NCBI GenBank assembly: GCA_965276675.1
Contig: OZ255624.1
Coordinates: 3,472,001-3,536,000, forward strand
Origin: G965276675 sp965276675
GTDB lineage: Bacteria > Acidobacteriota > Terriglobia > Terriglobales > Acidobacteriaceae
DNA length: 64,000 nt
Direction of reading: 5' to 3'
Shown one piece after another: positions 8,720-17,937 of the stretch; positions within the stretch are counted from its first letter, which is position 1, and each line of letters starts with the position of its first letter. Below the pieces are notes generated by a model. The model saw nothing but the letters and a program-made list of their open reading frames with translations, searched no databases and was not told the DNA's origin. The position numbers and the translations under genes were made by a program.

Positions 8720-11700
8720 CTAGAAGCTGGCTCGCAGCGCGAGGACGACCTGACGGCTATCGCGGAACGAGGCTACGACCCCGGGCGTGGAACCGGTGCT
8801 GGTGTTGAACTGCGATGTGTTGACGTCGAGCGAACTGGGTGAGAAGTAGAGGTTGGGATGGTTGAAGAGGTTGTAAAACTCGCCTCGCAACTGCAGGGTG
8901 AACCTCTCACGGGGGCCAGAAAGATTCTTGAAAAAGGCTATATTGTTGACGATCGTTCCGGGCCTGCGGAAGGTATCGCGGGGGAGGATGTTATTGAAGG
9001 GGCCATCGACTGAAGGCGCGCAGCCGAAGGGCTGAGGCTGGCAGTTGGCGGCCGGATCATGGACGTTATTGACAGGTAGGATGAGGAAGACGTTTGGGGC
9101 GGAGGCGTCGGAGACGCGGACGGAGGAGACGTGGGTACCATTCCAGGTGGGCCGGGTCGACTCCTCGGTGAAGTTGGGCGCGCCAGTATCGGCAAGGGTG
9201 AAGGGCATGCCGCTCTGCAGAGTGATGAGGCCGCTACTGCCCCAGCCGCCGAGGGTGTAACGGGCGAGCGAATGGCTGGAATGCAGGAACCAGGGGAACT
9301 CCCAGACGTAGTTTCCGGAGGCGAGGTTGGTGATATCGAAGGTGGAGTTACCGCGGTCGAGCGAGGGGTTGAAGGGATCGACGAAGCCGCCATCCTGGAT
9401 GGGCGCGTTATTGTCTTCGCCAAAGACGTTGCTGGCGTTGTCCATGGAGTGGCTCCACGTATAGCTGATGCCGAACTGGAGCCCGAGCTTTGGCAGGACG
9501 GTGCTGTTCAAGGTGGCCTGGAGGGCGTTGTAGGAGGCGTGAGCGAGACTGCCGCGAAGCCGGATAGAGGCTGCCTGATTGTTGAGGCGCTCGTCGGGAC
9601 GACCGAGGAAGATGCCGCTACCGACGCGATTGATCTGGTTTTCGACGTAGAGGTGCGAGGCGCTCGAGCCGACGTAGGTGAGCCCTGCGATGAAACGGTC
9701 GTGGAAGGTCATCTGCATGCCCGCGTTCCAGGTCAAGGTGTAGGCGTTCCTGAGGTTCGGATCGAGGAACTGGCCATCGGTCGTGAGCAGCGAAGTGGGC
9801 GTGGAGGGGAAGGCGCTGTAGACGTTGGCGAGCAGCGCCTGGTTGACAGGGATGTCGGTCAACAGGGTGGTGGCATAGGCCGGAGGATTCTGGGCAACTC
9901 CGAAGATGACGTTGCCGAAGTTGCGGTCGTAGAAGCGGCCTGCGCCGGCACGGAAGACTGCGTTGCCTTTGCCAGTGAGGTCATAGCTGAAGCCGACTCG
10001 TGGAGAAAAGTCGAGATACTCCGGGCGATACAGGCGTCCCTTGAGATCGCCGGTGAGATTATTGACGGCGACGTATTTGCCGTTGGCGATCTTCTGATAG
10101 ATGTTGTTGCCGGGTCCGTAGGAGTAATTGGAGTCGAGTCGAGCAGCGTTGCCCGCGCTATGCACGATGCCAAAGTATTCGTAACGAAGGCCGGCGGAGA
10201 GGGTAAGGCGGGGAGTGATGCGCCAGCTATCCTGCGCGTAGAGCGAAGGCTCCTTGCTGCGGAACGGACGTGAGTAGGAGGGCGGCCCGAAGGGCGGGTT
10301 GACGACGCCGGGCGGCACCTGGCCCTGGGGGTTGAGCGCGATGAGGTAGTTGTGGATGGTTCCGGCGATGAAGCCCTGCAGATCGGCGAAGCGGGCGACG
10401 GGGTCCTGAAAGGAACCCTGCGTAAGATTCTGCTGGTTGTATTCGATGGCACCGCCGAACTTGAAGTTGTGATTGCCCTTTGCCCAACTGACGGAGTGAA
10501 GCACCTGATACTGGTTCTCGTGGGCACTGAAGATGGAGAGGCCGCCAGGCAGGTTGGCACCGCCCTCGCTGTCGATGCTGAAGATGGGAAAGGGTTGGCT
10601 GGGGGTCAAGGGATAGTTGTTGACCACGCGGCTGTAGACGAGGCGGCTCTCGCTGACGAGACGGGGGGTGTAGGTATGAACGAACCCTATGCCGGAGTGC
10701 TGGTTGCGGATAGCGACGGGCTGGTCGAGCGTGGGGCTGTACGCCTGTTGGACAGTCGCGAACTGGTCGGCCTGCTGGTAGTCGTAGTTGAATGAAAGCT
10801 GGTTGGATGGGGAAGGGTTGTAGTCCAGCCGTGTGACCAGCAGCGAAGTGTTCTGGGGCGCTCCCGCACCCGCGTCGTAGGGTCCGTTGCGGAAGACGGC
10901 GGCGAAGGCCGGAAGGGTGACCTGCTGCGATGAAAGGGCGCAGGTGAGGGCGTAGGGACAGACCGTGCGCGTGCGGGTGTCGGTCGTCGAGATGCTGGAC
11001 GGAACGGGGTAGCGCTGGAAGATCGCCTGCGTTCCGGGTGAGCTGATGGCAAGGAGCTGCGGCGTGGGCACGTAAAACTTTACCGGCGCCGTGCTGCGGA
11101 TGCGGATTCCTTCGTAGTTACCGAAGAGGAAAAGCTTGTCGCGAAGAAGAGGGCCACCGAGCGAGACCCCGGGCTGGTTGCGGTTGAAGTGCGGGCGGGC
11201 GAGACTGTTGGCCTTGTTGTCGTAAGTATTGGCGGCGAAGGCGGAGTTGCGGTTGTAGTCGTACAGGGAGCCATGAACCCTGTTGGTTCCGGACTTGGTA
11301 ATGACGTTGGCGATGAAGCCGGCTCCGCGACCGTATTCGGCCGAGTAGTTGTTGGTCTGGAGGCGATACTCTTCGACGGAGTCCAGCGGAATCTGCTGGG
11401 CTGGGCCGGCGGCGAAGGAGTCGTTGTTGTCTCCGCCGTCGAGGATGAAGTTACCGGATGAGGTGCGCTGGCCGTTGACTGAGTAACCGACGCCGCGAGT
11501 ATCGGGGTCGGAGCGCCCGGCACCGGGGGCGAGCGCGACGAAGGCGTAGGGATCTCGATTGATGGTCGGGAGTTGAAGCAACTGGCGGCTGGTCACGACG
11601 CTCGAGAGCTCTGGCGTCTCCGTGATGATGCTGATGCCGCCCTCACCAACCACGGTGGTGGACTCGGCGACCGGCCCGGTGCTGATTGTGACGTCAACGC

Positions 11701-12001
11701 GAAGAGCACCGGCTACCGTGACCTCGGCGAGCCGGTCGGCGGGGGCGAATCCGCTGGCTGCGACGTGGATGGTGTAGGCTCCGGCGGGGACGGCAGCGAA
11801 GTCGTAGCTTCCGTCGCCGGAGGTGACCCCGGTACGCAGAAGGTCCGTGGCACGGTTGCGAATGCTGACCGAGGCCTTTGGAACCACGGCTCCCGATGCG
11901 TCGAAGACACTGCCGTTGATGCTACCGGTTGAAGTTTGCCCTGCCGCGCCCATGAAAGAAAGCGCCAGGAAGAGAGCGAAGCAAGAAACGCATACTTTCA
12001 T
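8720..12001 (-). CDS. TonB-dependent receptor, Oar-like
   Basis: 1093 residues, complete. The ATG at 12001 follows CTGGAGG. A signal peptide (ALFLALSFMGAAGQ) precedes a carboxypeptidase-regulatory domain (TGSINGSVFDASGAVVPKASVSI, residues about 25-105), a plug with the TonB-family phrases LPTINRDPYAFVALAPG and NFILDGGDNNDSFA, and a long barrel (GPLLRDKLFLFGNYEG, SLYAQDSWRITPRLTLSAGLRYEYFG) that ends in a C-terminal aromatic residue (LRASF), the signal for barrel assembly. It sits between a two-component system upstream and a beta-propeller gene downstream on the same strand. The substrate cannot be read from the sequence. Confidence 0.93.
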   Translation of the reverse strand: MKVCVSCFALFLALSFMGAAGQTSTGSINGSVFDASGAVVPKASVSIRNRATDLLRTGVTSGDGSYDFAAVPAGAYTIHVAASGFAPADRLAEVTVAGALRVDVTISTGPVAESTTVVGEGGISIITETPELSSVVTSRQLLQLPTINRDPYAFVALAPGAGRSDPDTRGVGYSVNGQRTSSGNFILDGGDNNDSFAAGPAQQIPLDSVEEYRLQTNNYSAEYGRGAGFIANVITKSGTNRVHGSLYDYNRNSAFAANTYDNKANSLARPHFNRNQPGVSLGGPLLRDKLFLFGNYEGIRIRSTAPVKFYVPTPQLLAISSPGTQAIFQRYPVPSSISTTDTRTRTVCPYALTCALSSQQVTLPAFAAVFRNGPYDAGAGAPQNTSLLVTRLDYNPSPSNQLSFNYDYQQADQFATVQQAYSPTLDQPVAIRNQHSGIGFVHTYTPRLVSESRLVYSRVVNNYPLTPSQPFPIFSIDSEGGANLPGGLSIFSAHENQYQVLHSVSWAKGNHNFKFGGAIEYNQQNLTQGSFQDPVARFADLQGFIAGTIHNYLIALNPQGQVPPGVVNPPFGPPSYSRPFRSKEPSLYAQDSWRITPRLTLSAGLRYEYFGIVHSAGNAARLDSNYSYGPGNNIYQKIANGKYVAVNNLTGDLKGRLYRPEYLDFSPRVGFSYDLTGKGNAVFRAGAGRFYDRNFGNVIFGVAQNPPAYATTLLTDIPVNQALLANVYSAFPSTPTSLLTTDGQFLDPNLRNAYTLTWNAGMQMTFHDRFIAGLTYVGSSASHLYVENQINRVGSGIFLGRPDERLNNQAASIRLRGSLAHASYNALQATLNSTVLPKLGLQFGISYTWSHSMDNASNVFGEDNNAPIQDGGFVDPFNPSLDRGNSTFDITNLASGNYVWEFPWFLHSSHSLARYTLGGWGSSGLITLQSGMPFTLADTGAPNFTEESTRPTWNGTHVSSVRVSDASAPNVFLILPVNNVHDPAANCQPQPFGCAPSVDGPFNNILPRDTFRRPGTIVNNIAFFKNLSGPRERFTLQLRGEFYNLFNHPNLYFSPSSLDVNTSQFNTSTGSTPGVVASFRDSRQVVLALRASF

Positions 12002-12153
12002 GACAACCTCCAGCTAGTCGATTTACTAACCCAGGTCACGTGGCGTGCCAGGATACAAATCCAGAGATGGTTGCACTACTGCTACCGATCTCGAGATGAA
12101 CGAGGGATGAATGAGATGGGCAGGTTGTCGAGATGGTGAAGCGATCCGCCAGA

Positions 12154-13590
12154 TCAATGGCTTCGACCGAGAGGAAGTTTGACGACGAAGACGCTTCCGG
12201 TGGCGTTGGACTCCTGCAGAACCAGGCTGCCGTCGTGGGCGGTGGCGATCGATCGAGCGATTGCGAGGCCAAGGCCCGCGCCTGTGGTGGTGGAAGCGCC
12301 GTGCTTGCCGACCAGGGTGGGCTCTACCGTCTCCACCCGGAAGAAGCGTTCGAAGATGCGGCTTTGGAACTCCTCTGGGATGCCACGCCCGGTGTCCGCG
12401 ACAGCAATCTCGCAATTGCCTCGCTCCTCCTGCACTTGGACCGTGATGCGGCCGCCGGGAGGCGTGTAGCGGATCGCGTTTTCGAGCAGATTGGAGAACA
12501 ACTGGCGGAGGAGCTTCTCGTCTCCATGGCATACTAGCTCCTCGGTGGAGTCGATGGCGACGGTGATCTGCTTGTCTGTGCCGAGAAGGGCTGCCGCACG
12601 GGTGATGTCGTGCAGCATCTCGTCGAGATAGAAAGCGGAGCGCCGCGGGCGCATTCTGCCGGCGTCGGCGCGGGCGAGATGGAACATATCGTCGACGATG
12701 CGGGTGAGGTGGACGACTTCGTCGTCGATGATCGACAGCGCGCTTCGGTATTCGCTCTCGTCACGATGATCGCGCTCCAGGGTGACGGAGCTTGCCGTAC
12801 GGATGATGGAGACGGGATTACGCAGCTCGTGCGATGCGTCCGCCATGAACTGCCGTTGCGACGAGAAGGCCTCGCCAAGGCGGTCGAGCAACTGGTTGAG
12901 CGTATTGGCCAGATGCCCGAGCTCGTCGCGGGCGTTGTCGACTGGCAGGCGCCGGTCGAGGCTTTCGATACCGATGCGATGTGCCTGCTCGGACATGGCA
13001 AGCACGGGCGCGAGACTCTTCTTGGCGAGAAACCAGCCGCCGAGACCTGCGAGCAGGAGGCCGAAGGGGACGACCAGCAAAAGGATGCGCCGGTCGGCGT
13101 TGAGTGCGCCGAGCAGAGGCCCTAGAGACTGGCTGGCCACTATGGTGTAGGCGCGGCCGGGTGGAGACAAACGTACGCCGACCACAGCCATTCGCCGCAG
13201 CTCAGCATTGCCCTGGAGACTACGGATAGTCAGCAGGCGGATGGTCCCATCCTCGGCTGGCGTGGTCGTACCCAGACGAAGCCCGGCCCCTATACCCTCC
13301 ACGTTCTCCGCCAGCAGGAGCCCCTGCTGGTCGAAGATGGCTACCGTGTACGGCTCGAAGCGGAGGATCGCGAGAGTCTGCTTCGCGGCTTGTTCGTCAT
13401 TCTCTCCGCGCAGCAGTTCGTGCTGGAGGACGGCGATGTTCGAACGGCAGACGATCTTGAGGATGCCGCCAGCCTTCTCGTAGAAGTTTTGCCTGAGGGC
13501 GACGTAGACCCCTGCACAGAGCACTCCAAGCATCAGGGCTGCAACGCCTACATGCCACAGAGTGAGCCGGACTCGTACGGAGTCAAGCAC
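12154..13590 (-). CDS. Sensor histidine kinase with HAMP domain
   Basis: 478 residues if the GTG at 13590 is used. That start overlaps the stop of the response-regulator gene by 8 bp and follows GAGGAA; the frame is open about 26 residues further, but only through regulator sequence. Order: first membrane helix (about residues 10-30), periplasmic sensor region, second membrane helix (LLLVVPFGLLLAGLGGWFLA), HAMP domain, dimerisation helix with the phosphorylated histidine in FMADASHELRNPVS, then the ATPase domain with N box (LLENAIRYTPPGG), G1 (VADTGRGIP), F box (FERFFRV) and G2 (GAGLGLAIAR). It phosphorylates the regulator encoded just upstream. The signal is unknown. Confidence 0.93.
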   Translation of the reverse strand: MLDSVRVRLTLWHVGVAALMLGVLCAGVYVALRQNFYEKAGGILKIVCRSNIAVLQHELLRGENDEQAAKQTLAILRFEPYTVAIFDQQGLLLAENVEGIGAGLRLGTTTPAEDGTIRLLTIRSLQGNAELRRMAVVGVRLSPPGRAYTIVASQSLGPLLGALNADRRILLLVVPFGLLLAGLGGWFLAKKSLAPVLAMSEQAHRIGIESLDRRLPVDNARDELGHLANTLNQLLDRLGEAFSSQRQFMADASHELRNPVSIIRTASSVTLERDHRDESEYRSALSIIDDEVVHLTRIVDDMFHLARADAGRMRPRRSAFYLDEMLHDITRAAALLGTDKQITVAIDSTEELVCHGDEKLLRQLFSNLLENAIRYTPPGGRITVQVQEERGNCEIAVADTGRGIPEEFQSRIFERFFRVETVEPTLVGKHGASTTTGAGLGLAIARSIATAHDGSLVLQESNATGSVFVVKLPLGRSH

Positions 13591-14272
13591 GGGAGGCTGG
13601 TTCCTCGCTGCGCAGGATGTAGCCTTCGCCGCGCCGGGTATGCAGCAGCTTGACCGGCTGGTCGGCATCGATCTTTCGCCGCAACCGGAGCATGTAGACC
13701 TCGATGCCGTTCGAGAAGGGATCGAAGGTCTCGTCCCACGCGTGCTCGGAGAGGTCTTCGCGGGTTACGACCTGGCCGTGATGCCTGCCGAGGTGCTCGA
13801 GGATCGCGTACTCCTTGGCTGTGAGTTCGATGACTTGGCGGTTTCTGGTGACCCTGTGAGACCGGAGATCGATGCGAAGGTCTGCGACTTCGATGACCTC
13901 GAAGAATGACTTGGGACCGCGGCGCAGCAACGCCCGGGTTCGGGCCAGAAGTTCACGATAGGCGAAGGGCTTGGTGAGGTAGTCGTCTGCGCCCGCCTCA
14001 AGGCCGGCGATGCAGTCCTCCAGGCCATCGCAGGCTGTGAGCATGAGGATGGGCGCGGAAGACCCCGACGCTCGAATCTCGCGGCAGACCTGCAGGCCGC
14101 TCTTCAACGGGAGGATAACGTCCAGCAGGATGAGGTCGTAGGGGTTGAGATACGCCTTGTATGCGCCGTCCTCACCGTCGATGGCGATATCGACAGCATA
14201 ACCCTCTTCGCGGAGTCCTTTCGCGAGCATCTGGGCTGCGGGAAGGGCATCTTCTACGAGAAGAATTCTCAT
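13583..14272 (-). CDS. OmpR-family response regulator
   Basis: 229 residues starting MRILLVEDALP at the ATG at 14272, behind a GGAGG site; the open frame upstream to 14359 has no ribosome site. The receiver domain shows the acidic pair E7/D8, the phosphorylated Asp51 (LILLDVILP), LTA and the TKPF lysine. The C-terminal winged helix includes ELTAKEYAILEHLGRHHGQVVTREDLSEHAWDETFDPFSNGIEVYMLRLRRK-type sequence, ending in GEGYILR. It forms an operon with the following kinase. Being flanked by two TonB-receptor genes on the same strand, those receptors are the obvious candidate targets (inference). Confidence 0.95.
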   Translation of the reverse strand: MRILLVEDALPAAQMLAKGLREEGYAVDIAIDGEDGAYKAYLNPYDLILLDVILPLKSGLQVCREIRASGSSAPILMLTACDGLEDCIAGLEAGADDYLTKPFAYRELLARTRALLRRGPKSFFEVIEVADLRIDLRSHRVTRNRQVIELTAKEYAILEHLGRHHGQVVTREDLSEHAWDETFDPFSNGIEVYMLRLRRKIDADQPVKLLHTRRGEGYILRSEEPASRA

Positions 14273-14384
14273 ATGACCTCCACTGCTTCCGTTACATTGC
14301 GTTGTTCCCCTTTGCCGAGAAGGACAGGGCTGCTCCATTGCGTTGGGTGTTCGACTCACAGTGGAGCGGCCGATCCGGAGGACT

Positions 14385-17300
14385 TTAGAAGATCAACTTG
14401 GCACCGAGCTGCAACTGACGCGGCGAACTTGCCACGGAGGTGATCTGCCCTGTCGTACTTGTGGTCGAGATGGTACCGGCCGAGGTGATCAGGAACTTGT
14501 TGTTCGCATAGGGAGCCGCGAGGTTAGGCCGATTTGCAACGTTGAAGGCCTCGGCACGGAGTTCGAGATGTGCGGCGTCGCCGCCGAGGAAGCTCAGGGC
14601 GAAGTTGCGGACCAGAGAGGCATCGAGATCGACCAGGCCTGGGCCGAATAGACTGTTCCGTGCGGCGTTACCGAAGCGCACGCCGGAGATGCCGGTGGTG
14701 TTAGTGGGGATCGCGAAGCACTGCAGTTTGATGTAGTTCTGCGAGTTACGGGTGCCGGTATTGACGGCGTTGCCCTGACACCCAGGACTTGTGAGTCGGT
14801 CCGGGACATCAAAGGGCACGGTGTTGCCCAGGCCAAGGATATCTCCACCGAGCACGGGGGAGAAGGGCTGCCCGTTGGCGACCTGAAAGACGCCGCCAAG
14901 CTGCCATCCATCCACTAGATAGGATGCGAAGCTATTAGGCCTTGCCGTGTCCGGAACGCGCCAGATGGCATTGACAACGAAGACCTTAGGCACGTCGAAG
15001 TCCGAGACGCCGCGCAGAGGATGAAAGAGGAACTGGCCGGATACGGAGTTTTGAAAGGGGCCGCCCGCGATGACCGAGGATGCACCGTCTTCACTCCTTT
15101 GCCAGGTGAAGGAAGCCTGCCATTGCAGGGTCTTGCCGATGGACTGTTTGACCTGTAGCAAGAGACCGCTGTAGACGGAGCTTACCGTCCAGTTCTGCCC
15201 GTCGATCTGACCGAAAGCCGGATTGATGGGAGGGCCGCCGGTCTTGCAGTTCACATTCGCAAGGGTGAAGGTTGTGCAGGGAAAGATAAGAGCGCCGGTG
15301 CTGGTGACGGTCGGCACAGGCACGTTGGCATCGGTGGTGCGGAAGGCCTGGTGCACACCATGAGAGCCGACGTAGCCGACCTTCAGATTGAGATGGAAGA
15401 GCATGTCCTGCTGGAGGGTGAGGTTCCACTGCTGAACATAGTTGCGCGGCGGATTGTCCTGTACGTAGGTCTCACGCTGTTTGCCGGCGGTCGTGTTCGA
15501 GACGAAGGCATACGCCCTCTTTGCGAAGGAGCCAGGGGCGAGGGCGGAGCTGCTGAGATTGACCATGAAGGGTGCTGCCTGCGTGATGGAAAGGTTGAAC
15601 TGGTAGGTGAGCGGAAGCACGTCGAAGATCCCATAGCCACCGCTGAGATTGGTCTGCCCTCGGCTCATCGGGGGGCTGTAGGAGAAGCCGATGCGGGGCT
15701 CGAAATTCTTCAACGTAGGATTTTGAAAGAACGGTGAACCTAGCACAGGCGCGGCGGCCGTCAGGGTCTGAAGGTTGGCGAGTTTGCCGGCCTTCTCGAC
15801 AGGCACGCTGGATGCTTCGTAACGGATGCCCGTCGTGAGGGTGAGGTTGGGCGTAAAGCGCCAGTCGTCCTCGGCGTACCCTCCGTAGATGTTCTGGGTC
15901 AGGTTGCGCGGCGTACCCGGCGTGATCTGGACCTGGAGACTGGCGGGCTTGTTCGTCAGGAAATTCGCAAGGGAGGTGAATCGAAAGAGACCGTCCGGAG
16001 TGGATTGCTGCGTGGTGTTGAGCAGGATGCGCTCATACGCAAAACCGAATTTCAGAGTGTGTCTTCCCTTGGCGAGGAGTGCGTCGTCACTGAACTGGGG
16101 GGTCGTAAAACCGTAGGTTGCAAGGCTGGTTCCATTCAGTCCGCCGCCGAAGGTAGTCAGGCCGGTAACGCTGATGGATGGGGCGTAGAGCCCTGTGGCG
16201 GCGCCATAGGCAGGATCGGTGCCCATTGGATTCAAGCCTGGCGCAGTGATGAGCGTGCCAGCGCTCTCGCGGTTGAAGCCGACACGTACCGAGTTGTAGA
16301 ACGATCCGGAGAAGATGTGATTCTCAGCGATGGAGGCGACCTGGCGGCGGGTCTTGCTGGCGTTGGTCAAGACGTTCAATGCGTCCGGCTGCTGTGTATT
16401 GCCGTCGTCGAAGAGGTAGGTGGCGTAGAGGGTGTCCTTCTGCGAGATCGTCTGGTCGGCGCGAACGGTGAAGAAGTTTTCGGGCGTAACCTCCTTGCTC
16501 GCGAACTGGTAGGTGCCGACATCGCCAGTGATAGCTCCATTCGGCGCGGCCCAGAATTTCAGGTAAGGCGCGATGCTCGGGTCGACCATAACCTTGCCGG
16601 CGACCAGATTGCCCGCGCGGGCGGCGGAAGTCGGCGTCGTCGTTATTGCAGTGGAGGTCAATACTTGCCGAAACCCTTCATAGTTGCCGAACAGGAACGT
16701 CTTGTCTTTGACCACCGGTCCACCAAGCGTAGCGCCGAACTGATTGCGCCGAAAGGGCAGCTTCGACTGGTCGAAGTAGGACTTGGCGTCGAATGCATCG
16801 TTCCGTACGAACTCGTAGACGGAGCCATGCACCTTGTTTCCACCCGCGCGCGTGAGGGCATTTATGACTCCGCCGGATGTCAGTCCATAGGCGGCCGAGT
16901 AATTGCTAGAGATGACGGAGAACTCCTGGATGGAGTCGGCCCCGAGGCTGAGACCGGCGGTGCTGCCGGGAGCCGAGTTTGCGTAATCATTAATGTTGAT
17001 TCCATCGAGCCGGTAGCTGTTCTGCTGCGGCCGCCCACCCGAGATCGTCAGCTGCTGACCGAAGCCGCGGTTGCCGCGGCTGGCGACGGTAGTTGCATCC
17101 GGCTGGCTGCGGATGGTCGCCACGCCGGGTTGTAAGGTGGCGAGCTGGGTCCAGTCGCGACCGTTCAGCGGGAGCTCGCGGGCCGTCTCTCCGCTTACGA
17201 CCGAGGCCAGCGCGGAGCTTGCGGATTCCATGCTGGCTGCCGAGGCATCAACATTGACCGACTGAGCGAAGGAGCCTATTTCAAGCTTGAGGTTGATGAC

Positions 17301-17642
17301 GGGGCGAGCACCGACGGTAAGCTCTACGGGCTGCTGCACGAGTGTGCGAAAGCCATCAGCGGTGACGGTGAACCGGTAAGTTCCCGGCAAGACGTTGGGC
17401 AGGATGTAGCTGCCCTGCCCGTCGGAGGTGGCCATCCGCTCGACTCCCTGCAGCAGGTTCTTCACGGCGATGTGCGCATTGGGGAGGAGCTTGCCACTCG
17501 CATCGGAGACTGTCCCGGTGACGGTGGCGCCGGTTGTCTGGGCATGGATGCTTGGGCACTCGAGGCCGAAGGAGCAACACACCGCGAGAGATAGCGAGAT
17601 TCGGACGAACAAAATCGAAGACCTGAAAGGAGATCTCAACAC
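14385..17642 (-). CDS. TonB-dependent receptor, Oar-like
   Basis: 1085 residues from a GTG at 17642 preceded by AGGAGG. A signal peptide ends near IHAQ, then a carboxypeptidase-regulatory domain (TGATVTGTVSDASGKLLPNAHIAVKN, about residues 35-120) and a plug (ARELPLNGRDWTQLATLQPGV, NSYRLDGININDYANS, NYSAAYGLTSGGVINA) lead into a barrel (GATLGGPVVKDKTFLFGNYEGF, AEDDWRFTPNLTLTTGIRYE) ending in KLIF. Two other genes follow on the same strand after 112 bp (response regulator, kinase). The upstream region contains repeated TTGCGAT elements and a TAAGGTTTAT motif also found before the aldehyde dehydrogenase gene at 21645, hinting at co-regulation with the amine-catabolic cluster. Confidence 0.93.
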   Translation of the reverse strand: MLRSPFRSSILFVRISLSLAVCCSFGLECPSIHAQTTGATVTGTVSDASGKLLPNAHIAVKNLLQGVERMATSDGQGSYILPNVLPGTYRFTVTADGFRTLVQQPVELTVGARPVINLKLEIGSFAQSVNVDASAASMESASSALASVVSGETARELPLNGRDWTQLATLQPGVATIRSQPDATTVASRGNRGFGQQLTISGGRPQQNSYRLDGININDYANSAPGSTAGLSLGADSIQEFSVISSNYSAAYGLTSGGVINALTRAGGNKVHGSVYEFVRNDAFDAKSYFDQSKLPFRRNQFGATLGGPVVKDKTFLFGNYEGFRQVLTSTAITTTPTSAARAGNLVAGKVMVDPSIAPYLKFWAAPNGAITGDVGTYQFASKEVTPENFFTVRADQTISQKDTLYATYLFDDGNTQQPDALNVLTNASKTRRQVASIAENHIFSGSFYNSVRVGFNRESAGTLITAPGLNPMGTDPAYGAATGLYAPSISVTGLTTFGGGLNGTSLATYGFTTPQFSDDALLAKGRHTLKFGFAYERILLNTTQQSTPDGLFRFTSLANFLTNKPASLQVQITPGTPRNLTQNIYGGYAEDDWRFTPNLTLTTGIRYEASSVPVEKAGKLANLQTLTAAAPVLGSPFFQNPTLKNFEPRIGFSYSPPMSRGQTNLSGGYGIFDVLPLTYQFNLSITQAAPFMVNLSSSALAPGSFAKRAYAFVSNTTAGKQRETYVQDNPPRNYVQQWNLTLQQDMLFHLNLKVGYVGSHGVHQAFRTTDANVPVPTVTSTGALIFPCTTFTLANVNCKTGGPPINPAFGQIDGQNWTVSSVYSGLLLQVKQSIGKTLQWQASFTWQRSEDGASSVIAGGPFQNSVSGQFLFHPLRGVSDFDVPKVFVVNAIWRVPDTARPNSFASYLVDGWQLGGVFQVANGQPFSPVLGGDILGLGNTVPFDVPDRLTSPGCQGNAVNTGTRNSQNYIKLQCFAIPTNTTGISGVRFGNAARNSLFGPGLVDLDASLVRNFALSFLGGDAAHLELRAEAFNVANRPNLAAPYANNKFLITSAGTISTTSTTGQITSVASSPRQLQLGAKLIF

Positions 17643-17662
17643 GGTGAAGTCCTCCTAGAAGT

Positions 17663-17719
17663 TTGCGATGCAGCACTGGAAGCTTGCGATGATACTTGCG
17701 ATAACCTGGTAAGGTTTAT
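17663..17719. promoter_or_regulatory. TTGCGAT repeats and AACCT-4-AGGTT dyad
   Basis: Upstream of the receptor start are three copies of TTGCGAT (17663-17669, 17684-17690, 17696-17702). The third runs into an inverted repeat AACCT-GGTA-AGGTT (17703-17716) that is part of TAAGGTTTAT (17710-17719). Dyads of this size resemble MerR-family operators, and a MerR-type regulator is encoded at 19039. The same decamer is at 21628-21637. Confidence 0.4.
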
Positions 17720-17937
17720 GGCGAATATATTCAGAATTCTACAAATGTCAACAATTATTAATAAGCTGCTATCGCACCTTAAACCTATGAAGATCAGGCC
17801 GGAATGTCCCTTGGAAGCGCGTATTCGATGGCTTTCGCAGAGGAAGCTAAACTGCACTCATTTTCTGGACATTCACCAATCTTCGGGCTATGCTTCGAAA
17901 GATCTACTGGTTTATCGCAGGGTTTGAAAGGATATTC

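Noticed and set aside
9131..10273. 380-codon plus-strand frame within the TonB receptor
   Set aside because: Glycine/valine/glutamate-rich antisense shadow of a long GC-rich gene; no start site or family.
16005..17135. 376-codon plus-strand frame within the second TonB receptor
   Set aside because: Antisense shadow; real protein on the minus strand is unambiguous.
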